64,000 nucleotides of DNA from Verrucomicrobiaceae bacterium E54 (GCA_022548915.1 JAKZES010000017.1:1-64000); one strand, 5' to 3'; positions 34,083 to 45,087 are shown, numbered from the stretch's first letter. Translations and numbers: made by a program. Notes: generated by a model not told the origin, from the letters alone.

Positions 34083-37000
34083 TCAGGGGGTCACCACCAA
34101 CCGGGCGAACTTCCTGACATCATCGCCCAGCGGAAGAGTCAATGTCACGGTGTCGGTGCCGGGGACCGGCAGATCTTTGACGACGGTCACGCCGGGGTTG
34201 TTGACGGACGCACCGTCGGGAACCGCCCGGCTGTCCGACCAGTCGGTCATGTCCGGGCTGATTTCGATGGCGACGAGAGTGGACCCGTCGATGGATTCCT
34301 GATCACGGAGGAAGCTGAACACCATGTCGCCGCCGATGCGGGAAAGGCTTGGAAGCTTGGCGAGATCGTTGGTGTCCGTGTCACCGCCTAGGACGTATTC
34401 GATGCCGTTCGACACGCCGTCCTCGTCAAAATCGTCGCCCGGGGCTCCACCCGGAGCATTGATCGCGGCCCAGACGGCGTAGCCGGTCAGCTCTGTGGCA
34501 GTCAGGAAGCCGCTGTCGTTCAGCGCAAAGTCGGAAAAGCCGGTGGCGGAGATCCGCGCGAGTTGGGCCGCGGTGAGGCCGTTGGCATCGATGCCGAAGC
34601 GAAGGGATGCTCCGGAAATGAAGGCACCGGTGAGATCAAGCGTGCCACCGGCCCAGTCGATGGACCGGCTGTCGGCAAAGGCCAGCGAGGAACCGGCTCC
34701 AAAATGGATGGTGGCCGAATCCGTGACGTCGAGGCGGCCCATGATTTCCGAGACGGAACCGGCATCGAGGATGGCGTTGCCGATGACAACTTCGGTCCCG
34801 TCGGGCAAAACGCCGGCGGCTCCGAGGGTGAGCGTGCCTGCCTCGATCACGGTCGGTCCGATGTAGCTGTTCGCCAGCATGAGCACCGTGTTTCCGGAAC
34901 CGGTTTGCACGAAGCCGCCGTCGCCGCTGATCGGAGCCGGAAACGGATCCGAACCCTGGGTCACGGTATCGGCGCGGTTCACCGCGAGGGTGGCGCCGGC
35001 CTCGACGATGATCTCGGCCGAGTTCTTCGAGACTCCGCCCGAACTGCCGCCATCGCCGATCATCAGCGTCCCGGCACTCACGATGGTGTTCCCCCAGTAG
35101 GAATTCTGGGCGGTGAACGCGAGCGTGCCGGGGCCGGTCTTGTTGAATCGATTGTTGGTGTTGGCGCTGGTGCCTCCGGCCACGATCCCGCTCATCTTCG
35201 CGTCGATAAGGGCGGATCCGTCTTCGACCTGGATGATGCGTGTGCTGCCCGCGAGGGAAATCCGGTGCTGCCAGTCGATCGTGGCGTCGGCCGTTTCGTG
35301 GCCCAGGATCAGCACCTGCCCAGCCCCGATGAAATTCGGGGCGTTCCAATTGATCGAGCTGCTGCCGGAGGTTTCCTGTTCCGGGGAGAATCGCACCACC
35401 CGATCCGCGCCAAAGGCGGCAAAGCCACCGTCGCCTGACCAGCGGAGCTGGTTGATGCCGGCGCCGATGGTTCGGTCGACGAGATCTCCGGCACCAAGCC
35501 CGAGGAGCCCGCCCCCCTGGAGTGTGAGGTTGCCCCCCGGCAAGGCACCGGCGTCCTCGAGGCGAAGCATGCCGCCCCTGACGATCGTGGCGCCGGTGTA
35601 GTCATTCGACGGACTGGAAATCGAAAGCACACCCGCACCGCTCTTGATCAAACCACTGGAGTTCCCGCCGGTCAGTTTGCCGGCAAGAACGGCATCCACG
35701 TCAGCCAGGCCGTCCTTGACCATGACCGTTCGTTGGCTTCCGGCGAAGCTGATGCCGTTCCTGAAACGCAGCGTGTGGGTGGCCTCCGGGTCGCCAAGAA
35801 CGAGGGTCTTCTGGGGCCCGATGATCCCGGTTTGCCAGGAAAATGCCCCCGTTCCGTTGTTGAGCCGCACCTGCCGATCCGCGCCGAAAGCGGCAAAACC
35901 GCCGCTGCCCGCCCCTCCCGTGCCGGGATCCCAATTCAGTTGGCCGGGACCGGTGCCGAGTTGACGCGTGAAGTCGCCGTGAAGCCCGAGCACGCCGCCC
36001 TTGAGGAAAAGCACGCTTTCACCCGGCCCCGCCGTATCGTCGATGCCACCGGGAAACCCTTCGGAATCATCGAGCCTCAGCAGGCCGTCGGCGAGCGTGG
36101 TCGCACCGGTGTAGGTGTTGGGCCCGCCAAAGACGAGGGTGCCGGCTCCGCTCTTGCTCAGCGAACCGCCGCCCCCGATCCCACCCGTGAATTCCAGCGT
36201 TCCGGATGCGGACTGGTTGATATCCAACGGCCCTTCCAACGATAGCGGCACCGAGATCACATCGTCGGCGCCGGTCGTCCTGCTCAGGCTCGAGGCACTG
36301 CCGGAGTTGTCGAACACCAGCGAGCCTCCACCGGAGGCGAGCGTGAAGGCATGGGTGCCGTTGGAGTCCCCGAGGGTCAGTCTTCCGAGGGCGGTGGGGC
36401 CGGCAAGCAGGACCGTCTGGTCGCCGGAGATGTTGTGGTTCATCCGCACGGTCGCGCCGGCGCCGCCCGGCACGCTGCCGGCCACCCAGTTGGACGCATC
36501 GCTCCACGGATACGTGCCCGCCGTCACCGGCAGCCAGGTGAAGCCGAGCGGGACCACGCCGGAAACCACCACCTCATACTGACCGAGGCTGGCATAGTCG
36601 GTGTAGCCGGTCGTCAGCGGGTCGCCGTTTCCGATGCCGTCCACGGAGAAATAGTACGAGCCGCCAGCCACGGTTCGGGTCAGGATGACCGGCTGGGTGC
36701 CGGCGCTGGTGTCTTCGGACGTCGCGGTCTCCAACAGCGCGCCGGCCGCATCATAGAGTTTCACCTCGATCCGCAGATTGGCACCCCTGGGCGCGGGATC
36801 GGCATTCACCTCGAGCAAGCCACCCGCCGCCTCGATTCGGAAGAAGTCCACATCGGTGCGCTGCTCGATGACCCCGGCGACCGAGGCCGTTCCGGAATCG
36901 GCACCGAGCTCGGTGGCGCTGGCGAGGGTCCCCCCATGGTCGTCGGGGCGGTAAACCGCACCCTGGGTGAGCATGACGGCCAGATCGTCCTGCGTGTTGT

Positions 37001-38009
37001 TCGCGTCGGCGTATTCCCCCTTGCTCCACTGGCTGATCGGATCGTCGTAGCTGACGCCCATGATGGTCCCCCAGAACCCCTGGCCGCTGTAGTATCCGGC
37101 TCCTCCCTCGATGCCGTCGTGGATCAGCCCAAGCGTGTGCCCGGCCTCATGCGAGGCCGCTTCCGCGACGTTCTTGGCGGTGTATCCCGAGCCCGCGGGA
37201 AACACCCAGCAGGGAACGTCATTGCCCGCATCGAAGGAGCCCACGTAGGCAACGCCCCCCACCCCGCGACCAAACCAATCCTGACCACTGCCGCCGATGC
37301 AGACGCGAATGCCGTATCGCGCATCGCCGGAATCCGTCTTCCTCAAGTCCTCGATGTCCGGTTCCTCGGTGGTCACGTCGATTTGATACATCGAGAAATC
37401 CTCGGCCACCCTTTGCCAGATCTCGATGATGCGGTTGCGCTCCTCGGTGCTGAACGAGTTGGGGTTGCTGTTGGGAATGTTGTAGGGAGGCGCGTAGGCC
37501 CCCTCCTTCCAGTTGCCGGGGGTGTCGTCGACGTGGCCGTCGAAGTCCAGGTAGATCACCCGGTCGGCGCCGGGGCGGCTGTGGAGCAGGAAGGCCTGCG
37601 AGGTGTCGAACGGCCCCGGATCGGTGGGACCGATTTCGAGCACCCCGTCGCCTTCCGGGCCATGCTCGGGTCCGCAATCCGTGCACTGGGCCGGACAGGC
37701 GTAGAAAAGCTGTCCGACTTCATCCACCCAGAGGGAGGGGTCCGCACGAAAGACCGAGCGGAGCTGCCGGGCGGACCGCCCATGAAAAGCCGCGACCTCG
37801 GGGAGACGACCGCCCAACGCCGCGACGGCCGCTTCACCTCGCGCCGGTGCCGCCATCCGGATGCCCGCGGGAAAGCCCGGTTCCGCGGGATCCTTGGCTT
37901 GGCTCACCCCCGGGCATGCAAGGAGCAGGGCGGGCACCCCTACCGAGACGTGAAGCGTGCGCCTGAGTGTTTCCGCGACCTTGGTTCGGGTGGGTTTCAC
38001 GTCGGCCAT
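34083..38009 (-). CDS. exported metalloprotease / PATR autotransporter-like protein
   Basis: 1,308 residues from the ATG at 38009. After a signal peptide (VGVPALLLACPGVSQA) comes a protease-like domain with YLDFDGHV, IWQRVAEDFSMYQIDVTTEEP and the zinc motif HEAGHTLGLIHDG. A PPC-like beta domain follows (DVDFFRIEAAGGLLEV), then several passenger-type PATR repeats (SKSGAGTLVFGGPNTYTGAT and similar). A C-terminal DFDEDGVSNGIEY calcium-type motif and a final beta domain end the protein. There is no outer-membrane barrel, so despite the repeats it is not a classical autotransporter. It is probably a secreted or surface protein. Confidence 0.88.
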   Translation of the reverse strand: MADVKPTRTKVAETLRRTLHVSVGVPALLLACPGVSQAKDPAEPGFPAGIRMAAPARGEAAVAALGGRLPEVAAFHGRSARQLRSVFRADPSLWVDEVGQLFYACPAQCTDCGPEHGPEGDGVLEIGPTDPGPFDTSQAFLLHSRPGADRVIYLDFDGHVDDTPGNWKEGAYAPPYNIPNSNPNSFSTEERNRIIEIWQRVAEDFSMYQIDVTTEEPDIEDLRKTDSGDARYGIRVCIGGSGQDWFGRGVGGVAYVGSFDAGNDVPCWVFPAGSGYTAKNVAEAASHEAGHTLGLIHDGIEGGAGYYSGQGFWGTIMGVSYDDPISQWSKGEYADANNTQDDLAVMLTQGAVYRPDDHGGTLASATELGADSGTASVAGVIEQRTDVDFFRIEAAGGLLEVNADPAPRGANLRIEVKLYDAAGALLETATSEDTSAGTQPVILTRTVAGGSYYFSVDGIGNGDPLTTGYTDYASLGQYEVVVSGVVPLGFTWLPVTAGTYPWSDASNWVAGSVPGGAGATVRMNHNISGDQTVLLAGPTALGRLTLGDSNGTHAFTLASGGGSLVFDNSGSASSLSRTTGADDVISVPLSLEGPLDINQSASGTLEFTGGIGGGGSLSKSGAGTLVFGGPNTYTGATTLADGLLRLDDSEGFPGGIDDTAGPGESVLFLKGGVLGLHGDFTRQLGTGPGQLNWDPGTGGAGSGGFAAFGADRQVRLNNGTGAFSWQTGIIGPQKTLVLGDPEATHTLRFRNGISFAGSQRTVMVKDGLADVDAVLAGKLTGGNSSGLIKSGAGVLSISSPSNDYTGATIVRGGMLRLEDAGALPGGNLTLQGGGLLGLGAGDLVDRTIGAGINQLRWSGDGGFAAFGADRVVRFSPEQETSGSSSINWNAPNFIGAGQVLILGHETADATIDWQHRISLAGSTRIIQVEDGSALIDAKMSGIVAGGTSANTNNRFNKTGPGTLAFTAQNSYWGNTIVSAGTLMIGDGGSSGGVSKNSAEIIVEAGATLAVNRADTVTQGSDPFPAPISGDGGFVQTGSGNTVLMLANSYIGPTVIEAGTLTLGAAGVLPDGTEVVIGNAILDAGSVSEIMGRLDVTDSATIHFGAGSSLAFADSRSIDWAGGTLDLTGAFISGASLRFGIDANGLTAAQLARISATGFSDFALNDSGFLTATELTGYAVWAAINAPGGAPGDDFDEDGVSNGIEYVLGGDTDTNDLAKLPSLSRIGGDMVFSFLRDQESIDGSTLVAIEISPDMTDWSDSRAVPDGASVNNPGVTVVKDLPVPGTDTVTLTLPLGDDVRKFARLVVTP

Positions 38010-38263
38010 GAAGCTGCCATTGTTCCCATAATTCCATGGGGATGTCGATTTGATCGGCACCCCCCTTTCGGGTGACGAGAAGTCCGTTCCCGGGATCGCG
38101 TGCATGAAAATCCCACCTCCATCATCCATCCTCTTCATCCATCTTCATCCCGTCGATCAAGCAATCCACCGCCCGAGCCCTCTCCGGCCCCCAATCCCGC
38201 CTTGAATTGCCTCCGGCACCATGCATCCTCCCGCCCCGCTTCCGGCGCCCGGCGCCGCTTCCC

Positions 38264-39559
38264 ATGGCCTCTCGAACCTTCCAAGCCCTGCCGGGATTCC
38301 GCGACTTCCCACCGCGGGAGTGCGCCGTGCGCAATTATCTCTTCGAGACTTGGCGCCAGGTCGCCCGCACCTACGGCTTCGTCGAGTACGATACGCCGGT
38401 GCTCGAGGACACCGGACTCTACCTCAAGAAGTCCGGCGGCGAGCTCTCCTCCCAGCTGTTCCGCTTCGAGGACCAGGGCGGGCGCGACGTCTGCCTGCGC
38501 CCGGAGGTCACCGCCTCGCTGGCCCGCATCGCCGCCCAGCACCAGCGCGAGTTTCCCAAGCCGCTCAAGTGGTTCGAGATCGGCCAGTGCTACCGCTACG
38601 AAAAGCCGCAGAAGGGCCGCGGCCGCGAGTTCTACCAGTTCAATGTCGACATCCTCGGCGAGGCCGGCCCGCGCGCCGATGCCGAGCTGATCGCCCTCGC
38701 CGTCGACACCATGCGCGCCTTCGGCTTCGGCGACGGCGACTTCGTCGTCCGCGTCTCGGATCGCCAGGCCTGGCTCGACTTCGCCTCCGGGCGCGGCATC
38801 GACGAGGAACGCATCCCGGACTTTCTCCAGATCATCGACAAGCTCGAGCGCGACAAGCCCGAGAACTCGGCCGCCAAGCTCGCCGACTTCGGCCTCACCC
38901 TCGACGAGATCCAGTCCTTCATCCGTTCGCCGGAAAATGCCTCGCTCGCCTTCGAGGCGATCCGCGAGGACCTCGCCGCGCGCGGACTGGAAAGCTTCGT
39001 GGAACTCGACCTCTCCATCGTCCGCGGCCTCGCCTACTACACCGGCGTCGTCTTCGAGGTCTTCGACCGCAGCCGCTCGATGCGCGCCGTCGCCGGCGGC
39101 GGCCGCTACGACACGCTCGTCTCGACCATCTCCGACGGCTCGGTGGACCTGCCGGCCACCGGCTTCGCGATGGGCGACTACGTCATCCGCAACTTCATCG
39201 AGGAGCACACCGACGCCCGCATGCGGATGGAAGTGTGGCTGCAGCGTCAGGCGGCCGCCTGCGACGTCCTGCTGGTGCTCGCCGACGAATCGAAGCGCCC
39301 GGAGGCGCTCAAGATCCTGACCGAGCTGCGCGAGGCCGGCATCTCCTGCGACCTGCCCTTCGCCACCGGCAAGCTCAACAAGCAACTCAAGCGCGCCGAG
39401 CAATCCGGCGCCCGCTTCGCCCTGGTCATCGGCAGCGAGCTCCCCGAACTCCAGCTCAAGATCCTCGCCTCCCGCGCCGAGGAGACCTGCCACGTCCTCG
39501 GCCTCGCCGAATGGCTCACCGACCGCCTCCAGCAACCCGACGGCCCGCTCCTGGCCTAG
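38264..39559 (+). CDS. hisS: histidyl-tRNA synthetase
   Basis: 431 residues from the ATG at 38264. Class II motifs are clear: motif 1 near YDTPVLEDTGLY, motif 2 in FEIGQCYRYEKPQKGRGREFYQFNVDILG (read as adjoining segments), His-specific DLSIVRGLAYYTG, motif 3 AGGGRYD, and the C-terminal anticodon-binding domain from about residue 340. It charges tRNA-His. aspS follows with only a GxxExxY cassette between them. hisS-aspS is a common gene order, which shows where the insertion occurred. Confidence 0.96.
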   Translation: MASRTFQALPGFRDFPPRECAVRNYLFETWRQVARTYGFVEYDTPVLEDTGLYLKKSGGELSSQLFRFEDQGGRDVCLRPEVTASLARIAAQHQREFPKPLKWFEIGQCYRYEKPQKGRGREFYQFNVDILGEAGPRADAELIALAVDTMRAFGFGDGDFVVRVSDRQAWLDFASGRGIDEERIPDFLQIIDKLERDKPENSAAKLADFGLTLDEIQSFIRSPENASLAFEAIREDLAARGLESFVELDLSIVRGLAYYTGVVFEVFDRSRSMRAVAGGGRYDTLVSTISDGSVDLPATGFAMGDYVIRNFIEEHTDARMRMEVWLQRQAAACDVLLVLADESKRPEALKILTELREAGISCDLPFATGKLNKQLKRAEQSGARFALVIGSELPELQLKILASRAEETCHVLGLAEWLTDRLQQPDGPLLA

Positions 39560-39564
39560 ATTCC

Positions 39565-39586
39565 GGACCAGGATGGATAGGATGGA
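39565..39586 (+). repeat. left inverted repeat of the GxxExxY cassette
   Basis: A 22-bp arm (contains ggaccaggatgg) that is the reverse complement of 39970-39991 at 21 of 22 positions. It starts five bases after the hisS stop codon. The outer flank is attcc. Confidence 0.75.
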
Positions 39587-39962
39587 TGTGATGAATTTGA
39601 AGGATGAGACCGGAACGATCATCGGCATTGCCTATGAAGCGATGAACGAACTAGGTTATGGATTCCGGGAGAAGGCCTACGAGCGGGCGATGGTCCGCGA
39701 ATTTCAGCTCCAATCGATTCCCTACGACCAACAGCGCCAGTTCCCACTGAACTACAAGGACACCCTCATCGATACGCTCATTCCCGACCTGATTGCCTAC
39801 GACTCAGTGATCATCGACACCAAGACCATCAAAAAGATCACCGATCGGGAACTCGCCCAGATGCTCAGCTACCTCAAGGCCACCCGACTGCCGCTCGGAC
39901 TCATCATCAACTTCGGCAACCCAAAGGTCGAAGTGAAGAGAGTCTATCCTCTTTCAAGATAG
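39573..39962 (+). CDS. GxxExxY family protein (PD-(D/E)xK fold)
   Basis: 129 residues from the ATG at 39573; ATGs at 39582 and 39591 are equally possible because the start lies in a ggatgg-type repeat. GFREKAY (G30, E33, Y36) is an exact GxxExxY signature. The nuclease-fold strand follows: D72 in PDLIAYD and D82-T-K84, where the family usually has E-x-K. The function of this family is unknown. The reading frame starts inside the left inverted repeat and ends just before the right one, so gene and repeats form a unit inserted between hisS and aspS. Confidence 0.9.
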   Translation: MDRMDVMNLKDETGTIIGIAYEAMNELGYGFREKAYERAMVREFQLQSIPYDQQRQFPLNYKDTLIDTLIPDLIAYDSVIIDTKTIKKITDRELAQMLSYLKATRLPLGLIINFGNPKVEVKRVYPLSR

Positions 39963-39969
39963 AATCCAA

Positions 39970-39991
39970 TCCATCCCATCCATCCTGGTCC
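39970..39991 (-). repeat. right inverted repeat of the GxxExxY cassette
   Basis: A 22-bp arm (contains catcctggtcc), reverse complement of 39565-39586 with one mismatch. It ends 13 bases before the aspS ATG. The outer flank is atttcc, close to the attcc on the left. Confidence 0.75.
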
Positions 39992-40004
39992 ATTTCCACG
40001 CACG

Positions 40005-41804
<1,800 letters not shown>

Positions 41805-41835
41805 GGCCCGCGTCGTTCCCGCTCCCCCCCGGCCG

Positions 41836-43482
41836 ATGGAACCTGCCGACAAAAATCCGGTGCCGACGTCCGGAACCGGTCGCTTCACCCGGAAGCACTG
41901 GGTGATCCTCGTGCTGTCGTTGATCCCGCTCGCGGCACTGCCGTGGACGGTCGACTACTGGCCCGGACAGGACGACCCGAACCACCTCGCGCTGACCCAT
42001 ATCGTCCAGCAGTTTAACGAGCCCGGCTCACCCTTTCCCGACTACTTCACGGTCAATCGGGACCTGAGCCCCTACAAGCTCTACTACTTCCTGCTGATCT
42101 TCCTGTCGCGCTTCATGGAAATCGACGCCGCCAACCGCGTCGTCGTCTCCACCGTGATCCTCGGCCTGCCGCTCGTGATGCTGTTCTGGCTGCGCCGCTT
42201 CGCCCCGGATCGCCAGACCCACGTCTTTCTCGTCTGCCTGCTCGCAACCACCCTGCTGCCGCTGATCGGCTTCCACGCCTACATGCTCAGCCTGATCTTC
42301 GGGATCGCGGCACTGGCGATGGCCTCGGGGAAACCCGACGCCGAAGGGCTCCGGCAGCCCGCCGGCTGGGGCGGACTGCTCGCGGCCTCGGTGCTGCTCT
42401 TCATCGGCGCCATCGCCCACCCCGTCGCACCGGTCATCATCGGCGCGATTCTCTTCTTCATCGAAGCGCCCGGCCGCAAGCTCGTGCCGTGGCTGCGCCT
42501 CGCCGTCGTCGGCACCCCCGCGGTCATCCTGCTGGGTGCCACTTCCCTGGCTTCTCCGCCCAACGACAACCTCGCGGCCTTCGCCCCGAACTTTCCCGGG
42601 ATCCTGCCCAACATCCGGGTGCTGCTTTCCAATGTCATTGCTTTCGATCGCACCGAGTTCCTCATCCGCCTCCCGGTGCTCATCGCCCTCCTCAGCGCCG
42701 GCATCCTCGCGCTGCGGGGCATCGGCATTCGCGGCCAGGGCCGGGACCAGTGCCTCGCCCGGGTGTTCGTGGTCATGCTGGTGGCCCTGTTCACCCTGCC
42801 CAACTTTCCCGCGCTCAACTTCCTTCCCGAGCGCTTCGCATTTCTCGCGCTCCTGATTGCCGCAATGCTCCCGCTGCCGTCGTGGATCGCACGTCGTCCC
42901 CGCGCGCTGCTGGGCTTCACCCTGGTGGCCAGCCTCACCCTTTTCTTCGTCCAGCACCGTGCCGCCAAGAGCCTCAGCTCCGAGGTTGCCAAGGTCGTCG
43001 AAGCCGGCCAGGACCTTCCACGTGGCACCAAGGTCCTGCCCCTCATGTTCGGCAGCCCGGAGCACGGCGACAAGATCAACCCCCTGCGCCACGCCTGGGG
43101 CCACCTCGTTCTCGAGAAGGACATCGTGACGCCCTATCTCTTCGCCAACAGCAGCGGCTTCACCATCGCCGGCGGCGGGTGGCGCCCGGTAACCTACCGC
43201 GATCCCTTCGGGCCGGACAACATGCTCTACATGCAGGAGGGCCTGCCCGACACCATGGTCAAGTACGAGCGCTTCATCTCCGAGTCCGCTCTCCGCCTGA
43301 TGAAGGAGCTGATCCTCGAAACCATGGCCAGCTACGACCGGGCGATCCTTGTCCTGCCACCTGAGGATTTCGTGGAGGAGGCCATGGAATCCATGGAAAC
43401 CGTGAGGCGGGTCGACAAGGTCTGGGTTCTCAAGCCACGCGGGGACTCCACCCCGGACGCAGAACCGGAAGACGAGCCCTGA
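41836..43482 (+). CDS. polytopic membrane protein, GT-C glycosyltransferase-like
   Basis: 548 residues from the ATG at 41836; an ATG at 41788 would overlap the end of aspS. There are about 11 membrane helices. The loop after helix 1 carries an acidic pair, WPGQDDPNH (D46-D47), the position of the catalytic acid in GT-C transferases that use polyprenyl-phosphate sugars. The C-terminal ~150 residues are soluble. A Dpm1-like polyprenyl-phosphate mannosyltransferase lies 23 bp away on the other strand. Assignment to GT-C is inference from topology and neighbour. Confidence 0.75.
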   Translation: MEPADKNPVPTSGTGRFTRKHWVILVLSLIPLAALPWTVDYWPGQDDPNHLALTHIVQQFNEPGSPFPDYFTVNRDLSPYKLYYFLLIFLSRFMEIDAANRVVVSTVILGLPLVMLFWLRRFAPDRQTHVFLVCLLATTLLPLIGFHAYMLSLIFGIAALAMASGKPDAEGLRQPAGWGGLLAASVLLFIGAIAHPVAPVIIGAILFFIEAPGRKLVPWLRLAVVGTPAVILLGATSLASPPNDNLAAFAPNFPGILPNIRVLLSNVIAFDRTEFLIRLPVLIALLSAGILALRGIGIRGQGRDQCLARVFVVMLVALFTLPNFPALNFLPERFAFLALLIAAMLPLPSWIARRPRALLGFTLVASLTLFFVQHRAAKSLSSEVAKVVEAGQDLPRGTKVLPLMFGSPEHGDKINPLRHAWGHLVLEKDIVTPYLFANSSGFTIAGGGWRPVTYRDPFGPDNMLYMQEGLPDTMVKYERFISESALRLMKELILETMASYDRAILVLPPEDFVEEAMESMETVRRVDKVWVLKPRGDSTPDAEPEDEP

Positions 43483-43505
43483 TCGGGCTTCCAGGCGCTT
43501 CGCGC

Positions 43506-44243
43506 CTACCGGCCCCGCAGGTTCTGCCAACCCAGCTTCAGCACCACGCCAAGCGCCTCGGTGATGATGCCGCCGGACATCTTGCTCTGTCCAACCTCGC
43601 GATCCTTGAAGACGATGGGCACCTCGACCACCCGGGCGCCTGCCCGGGACGCAAGATGGGTCATCTCGATCTGAAAGACGTAGCCGCCCGAGTGGACCCC
43701 GTCCCAGTCGATGGCCGCGAGCGTCTCCCTCTTCCACGCCTTGAAACCACCGGTCAGGTCGTGTGGTTCGAGCGCCAGCATCGTGCGGGCAAAGATCGAA
43801 CCACCCCGTGAAATGAGCCGTCGGTGGAGTCCCCAGCCCTCGACGCCGCCGCCGCGCACGTAGCGGGACCCGATCACCAGATCCGCTCCCGCCTGAATGG
43901 CATCGACCAGCGATGGCAACGCCTCCGGCGCATGCGACCAGTCGGCATCCATCTGGACGACGCACCCGGCCCCGGCCTCGATCACCACTTCAAACCCGGC
44001 GAGATAGGCTTTTCCCAGGCCCTCCTTGCCGGCCCGGTGCAGCACCCGCATCCGCGGTTCGTCCGCCGCCAGTTCGTCCGCCAGCCTGCCGGTTCCATCC
44101 GGCGAGGCATCGTCCACCACCAGCAGCCTCGCACCCGGCAGCGCCGCGAGGATCGCCGACGAGATTCCCGGAAGATTCTCCGCCTCATCGTAGGTCGGGA
44201 GCACCACCCAGGTGCCGTCATACCGCTCCTCGCCGTCTATCAT
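43506..44243 (-). CDS. polyprenol-phosphate mannosyltransferase-like GT2 enzyme
   Basis: 245 residues from the ATG at 44243. GT2 motifs: LPTYDEAENLPG at the N-terminus, VVDDASPDGTG (42-52), metal-binding QMDADWSH (D99, D101) and the Dpm1-type DLTGGFKAWKRETL. It lacks a C-terminal membrane domain, so it is the short Dpm1 form. It transfers mannose or a related sugar from the nucleotide donor to a polyprenol phosphate. It converges on the GT-C-like gene, a plausible user of its product. Confidence 0.9.
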   Translation of the reverse strand: MIDGEERYDGTWVVLPTYDEAENLPGISSAILAALPGARLLVVDDASPDGTGRLADELAADEPRMRVLHRAGKEGLGKAYLAGFEVVIEAGAGCVVQMDADWSHAPEALPSLVDAIQAGADLVIGSRYVRGGGVEGWGLHRRLISRGGSIFARTMLALEPHDLTGGFKAWKRETLAAIDWDGVHSGGYVFQIEMTHLASRAGARVVEVPIVFKDREVGQSKMSGGIITEALGVVLKLGWQNLRGR

Positions 44244-44586
44244 CGCGCGGACCCTACCGGCACTCCCCCCGGCTTGGCGAGAACCCGTGTCAAGGATCGC
44301 CCTGGCCCTGTCCTCGCCGCCCCGGTTTGGCGCTTGTCGCCCGCTGGCGCCTTCCCCTAGTGTCCCGCGCATCAAGTTCGTCACCTTTCGAAGAAATGGA
44401 GGAGTTTTTGAAGTTTGCTCGCTACGCTCGGTCCCCGAATGGGGCGCGGGTCTTTTTCCCAACTGCTGCGTTGTTCGTCGGTCACGAATCTCGATTCGCT
44501 TCCTCCTCACGCCTTGCATTTGGAAAAAATCTCGCGCGCGAAAGGCAACGCTCTTTCCGCGCAGGACACTAGCCTTCCACCCAAGA
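44244..44586. other. intergenic region containing a MITE-like element
   Basis: A 343-bp divergent spacer. 44357-44572 is a 216-bp repeat-bounded element, described separately. I see no gene in the rest; promoters for both flanking genes should lie here, but none is obvious. Confidence 0.6.
44357..44572. mobile_element. 216-bp MITE-like element
   Basis: Terminal inverted repeats ctagtgtcccgcgc (44357-44370) and gcgcaggacactag (44559-44572) match at 13 of 14 positions, with weaker inverted similarity further in (cctttcg near both ends). The same six bases, ccttcc, flank both sides (44350-44355 and 44573-44578), consistent with a target-site duplication. There is no coding capacity, so movement would need a transposase encoded elsewhere. 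Confidence 0.6.
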
Positions 44587-45081
44587 ATGATCGTATCTCC
44601 GAAGATGGCCGCAAGTCTGCTGGCCTGCCTCGTCCTCTGCCAGTGCGCCGGCTCTTTCGGTTCCGGAAACATGGGCGGGCCCACCCTCGAGGAGCGCAAG
44701 GCCGCGATCGCCGCCGAGCCGACCGGTGACCACTTCATCGGTCGCCGCTACTACGTCGAGAAAACACGCTTCTGGGGATACGTCCGGAAGCCGCGGGAGT
44801 CGTGGAACAAGGCCAAGCTGGTCGTCGTGCGGGAAGACAAGAAGCGCCAGCCCGACCGGCTCCCGGAGAGTGGCGCGGACCGCGTTTACGGCTACGACCA
44901 GAATTACGAATACAAGCTCCGGGGATACCTGACCGGAAACAAGGTTTACGACCCCAACAGCAATCAGATCCTCCCCGAGTTCATGCTCACCGGCTACGAG
45001 GTGCTCAACCGGAATCCGGGCTGGCTTTTCCGCCCCGACGACCGCTATGATCGCTACCGGATTACCCTCTACCCCCGTTGA
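44587..45081 (+). CDS. putative lipoprotein
   Basis: 164 residues from the ATG at 44587. A short signal (MAASLLACLVLCQCAG) contains LLAC, a possible lipobox, though the region after it is still hydrophobic. The mature part is charged and Tyr-rich (VYGYDQNYEYKLRGYLTG) and ends LYPR. No family is recognised. It starts 14 bp after the MITE-like element and is followed after 6 bp by another gene in the same direction. Confidence 0.75.
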   Translation: MIVSPKMAASLLACLVLCQCAGSFGSGNMGGPTLEERKAAIAAEPTGDHFIGRRYYVEKTRFWGYVRKPRESWNKAKLVVVREDKKRQPDRLPESGADRVYGYDQNYEYKLRGYLTGNKVYDPNSNQILPEFMLTGYEVLNRNPGWLFRPDDRYDRYRITLYPR

Positions 45082-45087
45082 GCGCGG

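Noticed and set aside
36351-38075. 574-codon plus-strand frame
   Set aside because: Antisense of the protease-PATR gene; no start signal or domain.
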